DNA of 7,451 nucleotides from Bacteroidetes bacterium QH_1_64_81 (GTDB lineage: Bacteria > Bacteroidota > Rhodothermia > Rhodothermales > Salinibacteraceae), in NCBI GenBank assembly GCA_003022655.1, contig PXSX01000278.1, positions 1 through 7,451 on the forward strand. The letters are read 5' to 3'. The notes beneath the pieces were generated by a model that was given only the letters and a program-made list of their open reading frames with translations, did not search any database and was not told where the DNA came from. The stretch's first letter is position 1. Each line of letters starts with the position of its first letter. Shown one piece after another: positions 1 through 5,437 of this stretch. Both the position numbers and the translations under genes were made by a program.

Positions 1-1530
1 GAGGACACGGTGGCTGCGCTCCTGAAGGCCGGCGGAGTAGTGGACGACTACGGCGCCCTATCGGAAGACGACAAGCTGGCGGTGCTGTCGGACGAGCTCC
101 AGAACCCGCGCCCGCTGGTGAACCGTTACGCGGATCTGCCCGACGACGCCGCGGAGCTGATGCAGGTGTTCGGCGTCATCCGGGCCATGCACGCGGTCGA
201 TCCGGCGGCGGTGGGCAGCTACGTGGTAAGCATGACCCATACCGTGAGCGACCTCCTGGAGCCGATGCTGCTGGCCAAGGAAGCCGGGCTGGGCGAGGTG
301 ACCGGCGGGGCCTACCGGTGCCCGCTCGATGTGGTGCCCCTCTTCGAAACGATTGACGACCTCGATGCCGCCGACGACCGGATGGAGACGCTCTTTACGC
401 ACCCGGTTTACGCCGCCCACCTGGAAGGGCGCGACGGCTTCCAGGAGATCATGCTGGGCTACTCCGACAGCAACAAGGACGGCGGCTACTGGATGGCCAA
501 CTGGGCCCTGCACAAGGCCATCCACGCGCTCGGCGTGGTGTGCGACGAGTACGACGTGGACCTGCGCCTCTTCCACGGCCGCGGCGGCACCGTGGGCCGG
601 GGCGGGGGCCACACCTCGCAGGCCATTCAGGCCCTCCCGCCCGTCGTGCACAACGGCCGCATTCGGATGACCGAGCAGGGCGAGATCATCTCGTTCCGCT
701 ACGCGCTGCCCGATATTGCGCGGCGCCACGTGGAGCAGCTCGTGGACGCCACCCTCACGGCCACGGCCAGCGCGCAGAACACTCCCCCCGCCGACAATCC
801 ACTGCTCGCCGACAAGGTGTCGATGGAGTCGGACGTGGTGGCCCTCATGGACCAGCTTGCCGAGCAGGGCATGTCGGCCTACCGCGAATTTATCGACGAC
901 CCCGACGGGTGGCGGTGGTACACCGCGGCCACGCCCATCGAGCACATCAGCCGCCTGCCCATCGCCTCGCGGCCCGTCTCGCGCGCCTCCGAGGGGGAGG
1001 AGGTTGAGTTCGAGAACCTGCGCGCCATTCCGTGGGTGTTTTCGTGGACGCAGACGCGCTACATCGCGCCGGGCTGGTACGGCACCGGCAAAGCGTTCGC
1101 CACGCTCCTGGAGGAGAACCCTGACGCCCTCGACACGCTCCGGGATCTGTACCAGAATTGGTCCTTCTTCCGGACCGTCCTCGACAGCGCCCAGCGCGAG
1201 ATGGCCCGCGTCCGCCTCCCCATCGCCGAGCGGTACGACGCCCTCGCCGGCGTGGACACCTCCTTCCACCCGCCCATCGTGGAGGACTACGAGCGAGCCG
1301 AAGCCGCCATCCTCGAGATCACCGACCAGGAAGCCCTCTTCGACAGCAATCCGGTCTTGAAGAAATCCATCGAACTCCGCAACCCCTACACCGACGTGCT
1401 CAATCTCCTCCAGATTGAGCTCCTCAAGCGCTACCGCGCCAGCACCGATGAGGCCGAACAGGAGACCCTTCGCGAGGCCATCTTTCTCAGCATCAACGGC
1501 GTCGCCGCCGCCATGCAGAGTACCGGGTAG
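1..1530 (+). CDS. ppc: Phosphoenolpyruvate carboxylase, C-terminal part (5' end outside window)
   Basis: PEP carboxylase adds bicarbonate to phosphoenolpyruvate to make oxaloacetate, a cytosolic anaplerotic step feeding the TCA cycle. The frame is open from base 1, so the GTG at 10 is internal and about 509 codons are visible; the family is usually 850-1000 residues, so roughly 40 percent is missing, including the N-terminal catalytic histidine region. Diagnostic segments are GYSDSNKDGG (nt 457-486), the glycine-rich active-site loop FHGRGGTVGRGGG (nt 571-609), and the segment MTEQGEIISFRYA (about nt 667-705). The C terminus ends AAMQSTG, close to the family's usual M-x-N-T-G end that contributes to the active site. 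The residue after the GRGGG loop is His where many PEPCs have Pro. Family assignment is very secure; allosteric properties cannot be judged from this part. Confidence 0.97.
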   Translation, partial: EDTVAALLKAGGVVDDYGALSEDDKLAVLSDELQNPRPLVNRYADLPDDAAELMQVFGVIRAMHAVDPAAVGSYVVSMTHTVSDLLEPMLLAKEAGLGEVTGGAYRCPLDVVPLFETIDDLDAADDRMETLFTHPVYAAHLEGRDGFQEIMLGYSDSNKDGGYWMANWALHKAIHALGVVCDEYDVDLRLFHGRGGTVGRGGGHTSQAIQALPPVVHNGRIRMTEQGEIISFRYALPDIARRHVEQLVDATLTATASAQNTPPADNPLLADKVSMESDVVALMDQLAEQGMSAYREFIDDPDGWRWYTAATPIEHISRLPIASRPVSRASEGEEVEFENLRAIPWVFSWTQTRYIAPGWYGTGKAFATLLEENPDALDTLRDLYQNWSFFRTVLDSAQREMARVRLPIAERYDALAGVDTSFHPPIVEDYERAEAAILEITDQEALFDSNPVLKKSIELRNPYTDVLNLLQIELLKRYRASTDEAEQETLREAIFLSINGVAAAMQSTG

Positions 1531-1533
1531 TTT

Positions 1534-1652
1534 GCGAGTGGGCGAAAGGGCGAACGGGCGTGGAAGCGCGGGAGTGGAGAGAGCGTATTCTCACTTCCCC
1601 CTTTCTCCCTCTCCCCCATTCGCTCTTCCCCCATTCCCCCGCACGCTTCCGC
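1534..1652. repeat. Low-complexity purine-rich/pyrimidine-rich inverted block
   Basis: Just after the ppc stop the plus strand is purine-rich with degenerate units such as GGGCGAAAG and GGCGAACG (1540-1583). It then switches to a pyrimidine-rich run (1590-1651) whose complement holds similar units such as GCGAATGGGGGA. The two halves are therefore imperfect inverted copies. One pair of arms is exact: GGAAGCG at 1562-1568 and CGCTTCC at 1644-1650. The right end, CACGCTTCCG (1642-1651), recurs exactly at 6316-6325 at the end of the other repeat block in this window. There is no T-tract after a stem, so this is not a clear intrinsic terminator, though transcript folding here could still affect the ppc 3' end. 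Confidence 0.5.
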
Positions 1653-1726
1653 TTTGAACGAGGAACAAGTCCATTTCGCCGTAGCTAAAAGCGGTCCGGC
1701 TCTCTCGCCCATCCCCCCGGCGTGCC

Positions 1727-2230
1727 ATGACTGCTCCCGACCCCGGCCCGGAAGTAGACGCGTCCTCTTCCGTCCAGCACGGCACGGAGGCCTTCGACCG
1801 TGCCCTCCACCAACTTCTCGACGGCGACGAGGAGCCGTCCACCACCCGCATTCTCTTCCACGGCGGCACGCGCGAGGACCGGCAGCAGGCCCTGGCGACC
1901 CTCACCCGCCACACCACCGCCAGCGTGCACCAGTTTCGGGTGCCGTCGCTGTTGGCCGAGCGGCGCATGCAGACGCAAAATGCCCTGCGCAAGGCGTTCG
2001 ACCACGCGGCCGAGGAGTCGGCGCTGCTCTACTTCGACGCCGCCGACGCCCTCTTTACCCACTCCCACGTCGACACGCCCGATGAGGAAGAGCGCTCCCT
2101 TCCCACCACCGTCGAGTACGTCTTTGACCGCGTGGTGGCGTACGACGGGGTCGTGGTGCTCGCCCTTCAGAAACAGAGTCACGTGGACTGGGCGGAGGAG
2201 CACGTCCACCTCGTCGTCGAGTTCGAGTGA
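1727..2230 (+). CDS. Small AAA+-like protein with degenerate catalytic motifs (predicted pseudo-ATPase)
   Basis: This 167-residue acidic protein resembles the core of an AAA+ ATPase but lacks the residues needed for catalysis. After a disordered-looking acidic N terminus (1-38), RILFHGGTREDRQ (41-53) occupies the Walker A position without the GK[ST] needed to bind phosphate. ALLYFDAADALF (99-110) matches the Walker B segment of AAA proteins, normally LLFFDEADALF, but the catalytic Glu is Ala105. YVFDRVVAYDGVVVLALQ (131-148) matches the following helix and sensor-1 strand, usually ending ATN. The expected arginine finger and lid domain are absent: the protein stops after the position of the next strand. 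No membrane segment or signal peptide is seen and the start has no clear Shine-Dalgarno site. The fold call is by motif alignment by eye. A structural or regulatory partner role is possible, but no function is assigned. Confidence 0.75.
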   Translation: MTAPDPGPEVDASSSVQHGTEAFDRALHQLLDGDEEPSTTRILFHGGTREDRQQALATLTRHTTASVHQFRVPSLLAERRMQTQNALRKAFDHAAEESALLYFDAADALFTHSHVDTPDEEERSLPTTVEYVFDRVVAYDGVVVLALQKQSHVDWAEEHVHLVVEFE

Positions 2231-2321
2231 GGCCTTCGCCCTTCGTCGCCTCCTCGGGACCGCTCCCCTCGAAGCGCTCGCGTCGTGCCGGATCCGCATT
2301 CGAATGAGGCAACGTCCAACC

Positions 2322-2396
2322 GTGGGCCTCTACGCTTCCAAGCCCACAGGCCTCCTAGGCGCAAACGCCTCCCCGCAACTCCCGAGGGCTTCAGCC
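2322..2396 (+). other. Hairpin-rich spacer upstream of lemA (possible leader or element remnant)
   Basis: The 239-base gap between the AAA-like gene and lemA has no convincing ORF but holds closely packed inverted repeats. These are GTGGGC (2322-2327) with GCCCAC (2342-2347), AGGCG (2357-2361) with CGCCT (2366-2370) around a CAAA loop, and GGCT (2387-2390) with AGCC (2393-2396). The segment around CCCGAGGGCTTCAGCC (2381-2396) is reminiscent of hairpins seen at IS200/IS605 ends, but there is no transposase remnant. It could be a structured 5' leader of lemA or a decayed element end. No known riboswitch class is recognised. Confidence 0.3.
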
Positions 2397-2469
2397 GTAG
2401 GCCGGAACGGCATGCGCGATCCACGGTGCATTTTTCTCTCAAACCCTTTCCCAAACGATCTTTTCGGTT

Positions 2470-3084
2470 ATGCGAAGCAAAGGCGCCATTGCCATCGCCG
2501 TCCTCGTGGTCGTCCTCGGCTTTGTGGGCTGCGGGGCTACGAGCTCGTACAACAGCCTCGTCCAGAGCGACGAGCAGGTGCAAGAGGCCTGGTCGAACCT
2601 GCAGGCGGCGTACCAGCGACGGGCCGACCTCATCCCCAACCTCGTGGAGACGGTGAAAGGGGCCGCCGACTTCGAGCAGGAAACCCTGACCGCTGTCACG
2701 GAGGCCCGGGCGAAGGCGACCTCCATTCAGGTGGATGCGGGAGACCTCGACAATCCGCAGAAGCTCCAGCAATTTCAGCAGGCCCAGTCCGCCCTCGGCA
2801 AGTCGCTGGGGCGCCTCCTGGCCGTCTCCGAAAACTATCCGAAGCTTCAGGCCACCCAACGCTTCAGCGACCTGCAGTCGCAACTGGAAGGCACCGAGAA
2901 CCGCATCACCGTGGCGCGGCGCGACTACAACAACACCGTGCGCCAGTACAACACGCAGGTGCGCTCCTTCCCCACCGTGATCTTCGCCGGTCTCATGGGT
3001 TTCGAGCCCAAGACGCCGTTTGAGGCGGAGACGGGGGCCGATCAGGCGCCGGATGTGGACTTTGGCGGGGACTCGGGAGACTGA
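2470..3084 (+). CDS. lemA: LemA family protein
   Basis: This 204-residue LemA family protein is membrane-anchored with a largely helical domain outside the cytoplasmic membrane; its biochemical role is unsettled. Residues 6-20 form a hydrophobic segment followed by Cys21 (FVGC), so it may be a lipoprotein rather than a plain transmembrane protein; the lipobox is only moderately good. The family signature follows: YNSLVQSDEQVQEAWSNL (27-44), the RRADLIPNLVETVKG block (50-64), and the helix ending VTEARAKA (76-83). The later helices carry LLAVSENYPKLQA (116-128) and RRDYNNTVRQYNT (150-162), typical of LemA, and then the FP-x(3)-F-x-G-x(3)-F-E segment near 167-179. A short acidic tail ends the protein. 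Its usual partner, a TPM-domain gene, is present but 2.3 kb away beyond inserted DNA. The ATG at 2470 has no clear ribosome binding site, common in this phylum. Confidence 0.93.
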   Translation: MRSKGAIAIAVLVVVLGFVGCGATSSYNSLVQSDEQVQEAWSNLQAAYQRRADLIPNLVETVKGAADFEQETLTAVTEARAKATSIQVDAGDLDNPQKLQQFQQAQSALGKSLGRLLAVSENYPKLQATQRFSDLQSQLEGTENRITVARRDYNNTVRQYNTQVRSFPTVIFAGLMGFEPKTPFEAETGADQAPDVDFGGDSGD

Positions 3085-3086
3085 GG

Positions 3087-3100
3087 AGTGATGCGTGAGG
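3087..3100 (+). repeat. Copy of interspersed repeat AGTGATGCGTGAGG after the lemA stop
   Basis: The 14-mer AGTGATGCGTGAGG begins 3 bases after the lemA stop and is identical to 6258-6271, just after the TPM-domain gene. Its core GTGATGCGTGA (3088-3098) occurs again at 6245-6255 and 6259-6269 and inverted at 6293-6303. No inverted partner is found nearby here, so this looks like a half copy, perhaps left when later DNA was inserted. Confidence 0.6.
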
Positions 3101-3202
3101 CATGAGAACGTGGCGACGCGTGGCGTCCCCTGTTCACATCGGCGGAGTCCTATCATTTCCGCGTAGGATTTTGCCTGGTTCGGCTCTGGAGCTACTCTCC
3201 CA

Positions 3203-3544
3203 ATGTACGACCGCATTCTGTATAAGGACCATGGAGAAGCAAAGCGGCGCGAAGAGGAACTCTCCACCGACGAGGTGCGGGCGATCCTTGAAACCGGTCT
3301 CATCCTCCGGCGCTATCCTGAAGACACTCCGTTCCCGAGCTACCTCGTGCTGGGCTATACTGATGGACCCGCCCGGCTGGGGACCTACAAGAAGGGTCGA
3401 CCGATACACGTTGTAGCGGCCGATGACGATGAAAAGGAGGCGACGTGGATTATCACGGTCTATGAGCCAGACCCCGACGAATGGATTGACCAATTTAGAT
3501 GGAGGAGCCGATGGACGAGCAAAGAGAACACCTGGAGGGAATGA
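3203..3544 (+). CDS. DUF4258 domain protein, predicted toxin of a type II TA pair
   Basis: This 113-residue protein matches the DUF4258 family, small basic or mixed-charge proteins related to RelE/MqsR-like toxins and often encoded just before a YgiT-type zinc-finger antitoxin, as here. Visible family features are LSTDEVRAILETGLILRRYPEDTPFPSYLVLGY (about 20-52), PIHVVAADD (about 67-75) and IITVYEPDPDEW (about 83-94). The N-terminal H-A-x-x-R-M motif usual in the family is only partly kept (KDHGEAKRREEE), and a short insert (ARLGTYKKG) precedes the PIHVV strand. If active, it would be expected to act on RNA or ribosome-bound mRNA, but that is inference from family and context. It overlaps the next gene, so the two are very probably cotranscribed and translationally coupled. 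A weak GGAG lies at 3188-3191. Confidence 0.82.
   Translation: MYDRILYKDHGEAKRREEELSTDEVRAILETGLILRRYPEDTPFPSYLVLGYTDGPARLGTYKKGRPIHVVAADDDEKEATWIITVYEPDPDEWIDQFRWRSRWTSKENTWRE
3501..3507 (+). promoter_or_regulatory. Shine-Dalgarno site GGAGGAG for the zinc-finger antitoxin
   Basis: GGAGGAG at 3501-3507 lies inside the end of the DUF4258 gene, 3 bases before an ATG at 3511 (5 bases counted from the GGAGG core). It is one of the few good ribosome binding sites in the window and favours 3511 over the in-frame ATG at 3499. A second GGAGG (3534-3538) sits only 2 bases before a third ATG at 3541, which overlaps the upstream stop as ATGA. Confidence 0.5.
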
Positions 3545-3816
3545 GCGACCTCGAAGGCACTCCGTGCTTCGTCTGCCCTGAGGGTGAGTACCAGATGGAC
3601 ACTACGACCCGCACTCTCGAGGACGGCGATACGGTGCTCGTCGTGAAGGAGGTGCCGGCCCTCGTGTGTGACAAGTGTGGGGACGCGGCCTTTTCCGAGA
3701 CCGTCTCCGAACGATTGGAAGGTCTCCTCAATGAGGCCGTAGCCGCAGGGGTCGAATCCGAAGTTCGACAGTACCCTACGCCTCAGCAACCACGGGAGCC
3801 CACTGGCGCGGTTTGA
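3511..3816 (+). CDS. YgiT-type (MqsA-like) zinc-finger protein, predicted antitoxin
   Basis: With the ATG at 3511 this is a 101-residue protein with the four-cysteine zinc finger of YgiT/MqsA N-terminal domains: C-x2-C at residues 19 and 22 (PCFVC) and C-x2-C at 53 and 56 (LVCDKCGDAAFSE). The helix after the finger (ETVSERLEGLLNEAV) and the segment VESEVRQY are typical of the short YgiT-type proteins paired with DUF4258. No helix-turn-helix domain follows, so unlike full-length MqsA it may lack the usual DNA-binding half. Alternative starts are 3499 and 3541; the last gives a 4-base ATGA overlap with the upstream gene. The role as neutralising partner is inferred from gene order. The TGA stop (3814-3816) coincides with the predicted right end of the TnpB element, so the last residues or stop may have been set by the insertion. 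Confidence 0.83.
   Translation: MDEQREHLEGMSDLEGTPCFVCPEGEYQMDTTTRTLEDGDTVLVVKEVPALVCDKCGDAAFSETVSERLEGLLNEAVAAGVESEVRQYPTPQQPREPTGAV
3793..3812 (-). other. Predicted guide segment of the TnpB omega RNA (3' end of the antitoxin gene)
   Basis: In IS200/IS605 elements the guide of the TnpB-associated RNA is the sequence immediately flanking the right end. The element's minus strand appears to end GGTCAA (3818-3813), so the next bases, here the last codons of the zinc-finger gene read antisense, would be the guide. Guide length is taken as about 20 bases from the family. The exact boundary is inferred. Confidence 0.4.
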
Positions 3817-3945
3817 CCGCTCCCCGCCCTAAAGGGCGAGGATTCTTCACGGGCTTTACCGGCCTCGATCCCCAGAACGGCATCCCTCATCCCACGGGTC
3901 ATAGATAGCACTTACCCAAGCGGAGCGCTGGGCAGAGGTGCCTAT
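3813..3945 (-). ncRNA. Predicted TnpB guide RNA (omega/reRNA) scaffold at the element right end
   Basis: The roughly 130 bases between the tnpB stop and the element right end have no ORF and match the position of omega RNA scaffolds. The terminal hairpin has 8 pairs if transcribed from the minus strand, including a U-G pair (3839/3824). Read from the plus strand the same position is an A-C mismatch, which supports a minus-strand RNA. Loop bases are 3830-3833. The 5' boundary is not visible and may lie inside the tnpB coding sequence, as in ISDra2. Confidence 0.55.
3822..3841 (-). repeat. Right-end subterminal palindrome of the TnpB element
   Basis: Arms CCCCGCCC and GGGCGAGG around TAAA give a strong stem 6 bases inside the presumed right cleavage site. 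It closely resembles common right ends of IS200/IS605 elements and is also the last stem of the predicted omega RNA. Confidence 0.7.
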
Positions 3946-5114
3946 CTCACCGGGTTACACTGCATGTTCGGTGTGTACCGAATGCCAGTGGGCGCGGCCA
4001 TCGCGCCAGCTACCTGGGTTGCCCCAGGATACTTCCTGTTCAAGATATTCCATCCGCCTACCACGTCACGGTGCCCCTCAAAACTGCACTCCCGGCAGTC
4101 GTATTCTCTTCCCGGAGGCTTGCGTTTGTTTCCACACTGAGGACACGTTTGCGTCGTGTAGGCTTCAGAGGCCCGCTCGACGGTCATTCCGCGAAGCTGG
4201 GCCTTGTACGTGAGCATGTGCTCGAACTCCGAAAATGCCCATTGATGCAGACGCTGGTTCGTTCGACTTCCGTAGTCGATCCGTTCTCGGATTCCTGTGA
4301 GGTCTCCCACTACGACCGTTCCTACCCGTCTCTCGTGGAGGGTATTCGCAAGTCGCGTGGTGACTTTGTGCAGGAAATCCTTGATTTGATTTCGGATCTT
4401 GGTCAACTGCCGGTCCTTGGCGCGAACCAGTCGATGCCAACGTCTGCTGTCTTTTTCCTTGCGGTCGATCTTCGACCGGAGATTCGAGTGCGTTCGGTTG
4501 TGATGCCTCCGGAGGCTTTGGAGCCGTCCACCGTGGACACTGACGTTCTCTCCGGCCTCGACGTAGATTGTAGCCAAGTGCTTCTCTCCGAAGTCAACGC
4601 CTACTTTCTTCTGTCCCTTCGGATCGGCTGTTTCTTCGACCTTGTACTGAGCGCGAAGCTCATATTGGTCGCCGTCCCACCCAATTTCAACACGCTTCGG
4701 TTCTTTTTCGCAAGGCCAGTCGATCAGTATTGGATCTGCACCTCGACCGTTGGACAGACGCAGCACGCCGTCATCTCGAAGACGAATTGCATGATACTTC
4801 CACTGTACCTTAAAGTAGCGTTTCTGCTTGTAGGGCGGCCGCAGGCCCTCATAATTACCGTTCTGACGCTTCTCCCGCCACGCCGAAAGCGCGTCGTAGA
4901 AGCTGTCTGCAACGGCTTGAGCAGATTGGCTATGCAGTCCGCCCAAGCCCTTGCAGTACATCGTCTGGGCCTGACCTTTCGAGAGCCAGTAGCCTTGGCG
5001 GTCTACGAACCGCCAGTGCCACTTCGCCACGGTCGACCACAGGTCACCGGCCCGCCGCGCGAGGCGGTCAAGCTGCTCGGTGCGGCCCAATTTGAGTTTG
5101 CGAGTCAGGTACAT
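3942..5114 (-). CDS. tnpB: TnpB, RNA-guided endonuclease of an IS200/IS605 element, with apparently rearranged RuvC site
   Basis: TnpB is an omega RNA-guided DNA nuclease, ancestor of Cas12, that helps IS200/IS605 elements persist at donor sites. From the ATG at 5114 it has 390 residues; an upstream in-frame TTG at 5198 would add 28, but MYLTRKLKL looks like a natural TnpB start. RuvC-I is VGVDFG with Asp174. The RuvC-II strand reads TVVVGDLTGIRE, with Gly270 where the catalytic Glu is normal (usually VEDL). Glu317 stands in ASEAYTTQTC just before the zinc finger Cys324, Cys327, Cys340, Cys343. RuvC-III is HRDVVGGWNIL with Asp350. The middle region has the usual Arg/Lys-rich helices (RRHHNRTHSNLRSKIDRKEK). 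All domains are complete, so it is probably functional. The alternative is a nuclease-dead relative, less likely because both Asp residues and the zinc finger persist. Confidence 0.93.
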   Translation of the reverse strand: MYLTRKLKLGRTEQLDRLARRAGDLWSTVAKWHWRFVDRQGYWLSKGQAQTMYCKGLGGLHSQSAQAVADSFYDALSAWREKRQNGNYEGLRPPYKQKRYFKVQWKYHAIRLRDDGVLRLSNGRGADPILIDWPCEKEPKRVEIGWDGDQYELRAQYKVEETADPKGQKKVGVDFGEKHLATIYVEAGENVSVHGGRLQSLRRHHNRTHSNLRSKIDRKEKDSRRWHRLVRAKDRQLTKIRNQIKDFLHKVTTRLANTLHERRVGTVVVGDLTGIRERIDYGSRTNQRLHQWAFSEFEHMLTYKAQLRGMTVERASEAYTTQTCPQCGNKRKPPGREYDCRECSFEGHRDVVGGWNILNRKYPGATQVAGAMAAPTGIRYTPNMQCNPVR

Positions 5115-5297
5115 ACGCAAATACAAAAGCCCTCGCAGCTTTCGGCAGGTGGAACTGGGCTCATAGTAGGCCCGGCTGCCGATTACCTGCGAGGGCAATC
5201 AACACAATCGCACTATGATTTCGGAGTTCCACGTCCGTGTGTATGTGCACAGACTGGAGCCGAGAGTGTTTCCGGTTCGCACGGACCGATAGGTCCT

Positions 5298-5312
5298 CTC
5301 CCGCCGGGCGAG
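5298..5312. repeat. Extra internal copy of the element palindrome
   Basis: CTCCCGCCGGGCGAG at 5298-5312 repeats the flanks of the left-end (5336-5359) and right-end (3820-3840) palindromes, CTCCC on one side and GGGCGAG on the other, but with a much shorter centre. It lies 28 bases inside the left-end hairpin. Confidence 0.45.
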
Positions 5313-5337
5313 AAGAGTCCGCTTAGCGACAGCTTCT

Positions 5338-5359
5338 CCCGCCCCACAGGAGGGGCGAG
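5338..5359 (-). repeat. Left-end subterminal palindrome of the TnpB element
   Basis: Arms CGCCCC (5340-5345) and GGGGCG (5352-5357) form a 6-pair stem with the loop ACAGGA, flanked by CTCC and AG. It resembles the right-end hairpin in sequence and orientation. In this family such hairpins are recognised as single-stranded DNA by the TnpA transposase, which is absent here. Confidence 0.6.
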
Positions 5360-5437
5360 CTTTACTGCTCTTCTCGCGCTCTACTCAATACTGTAAACGG
5401 CACTCTTCTTCGTCTGCTCACCGATCCTCCCTTCTTC

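Larger units (their letters stand above)
3813..5380 (-). mobile_element. IS200/IS605-family element of IS1341 type (tnpB only)
   Basis: The element carries a full-length tnpB, no tnpA, and matching subterminal palindromes. At the right end, arms CCCCGCCC (3822-3829) and GGGCGAGG (3834-3841) enclose TAAA. At the left end, arms CGCCCC (5340-5345) and GGGGCG (5352-5357) enclose ACAGGA. Both lie in the same orientation and share flanks CTCCC and GCGAG, as expected for TnpA-recognised hairpins. The right end on the element strand reads GCGGTCAA, with a tetranucleotide like the TCAA cleavage site of IS608. The left boundary is unresolved between about 5360 and 5396; candidates include the TTGAG on the minus strand near 5383-5387. 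Without tnpA, movement would need a transposase in trans. Base composition is visibly less GC-rich than the flanks. Confidence 0.8.
5115..5437. other. Non-coding left-end region of the TnpB element and spacer before the TPM gene
   Basis: These 323 bases contain no convincing gene apart from the possible TTG extension of tnpB to 5198. They hold several inverted repeats: GTCCGTG (5233-5239) with CACGGAC (5280-5286); GGACC (5283-5287) with GGTCC (5292-5296) around GATA; a CTCCC/GGGCGAG hairpin at 5298-5312; and the left-end palindrome at 5340-5357. The first two share bases and are mutually exclusive. Bases 5397-5437 are the short spacer before the TPM gene. No promoter box could be called with confidence on either strand. 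Confidence 0.5.

Noticed and set aside
58..1269. Minus-strand ORF of 403 codons
   Set aside because: Antisense shadow of ppc, produced by high GC content; the protein is low in recognisable motifs and rich in Gly, Val, His and Arg.
1570..1598. Intrinsic terminator for ppc
   Set aside because: The stem needs wobble pairs and a 13-base loop, and is followed by a C-rich rather than T-rich stretch.
1800..3023. Plus-strand ORF of 407 codons spanning two genes
   Set aside because: It is out of frame across the AAA-like gene, the spacer and lemA, with Arg/Pro/Ser-rich shadow composition.
3115..3127. GACGC/GCGTC hairpin downstream of lemA as a terminator
   Set aside because: Only 5 pairs with a 3-base loop and no following T-tract.
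2179..3303. Minus-strand ORF of 374 codons
   Set aside because: Antisense to lemA and its flanks; no domain seen and no sign of a start region.
5115..5198. N-terminal extension of TnpB from TTG 5198
   Set aside because: The extra 28 residues do not resemble a TnpB N terminus, the start is TTG without a ribosome binding site, and ATG 5114 begins at the expected first strand; the extension cannot be fully excluded.
4071..5396. Long plus-strand ORF of 441 codons
   Set aside because: It lies entirely antisense to tnpB, has no recognisable domain, and tnpB shows clear RuvC and zinc-finger motifs on the other strand.
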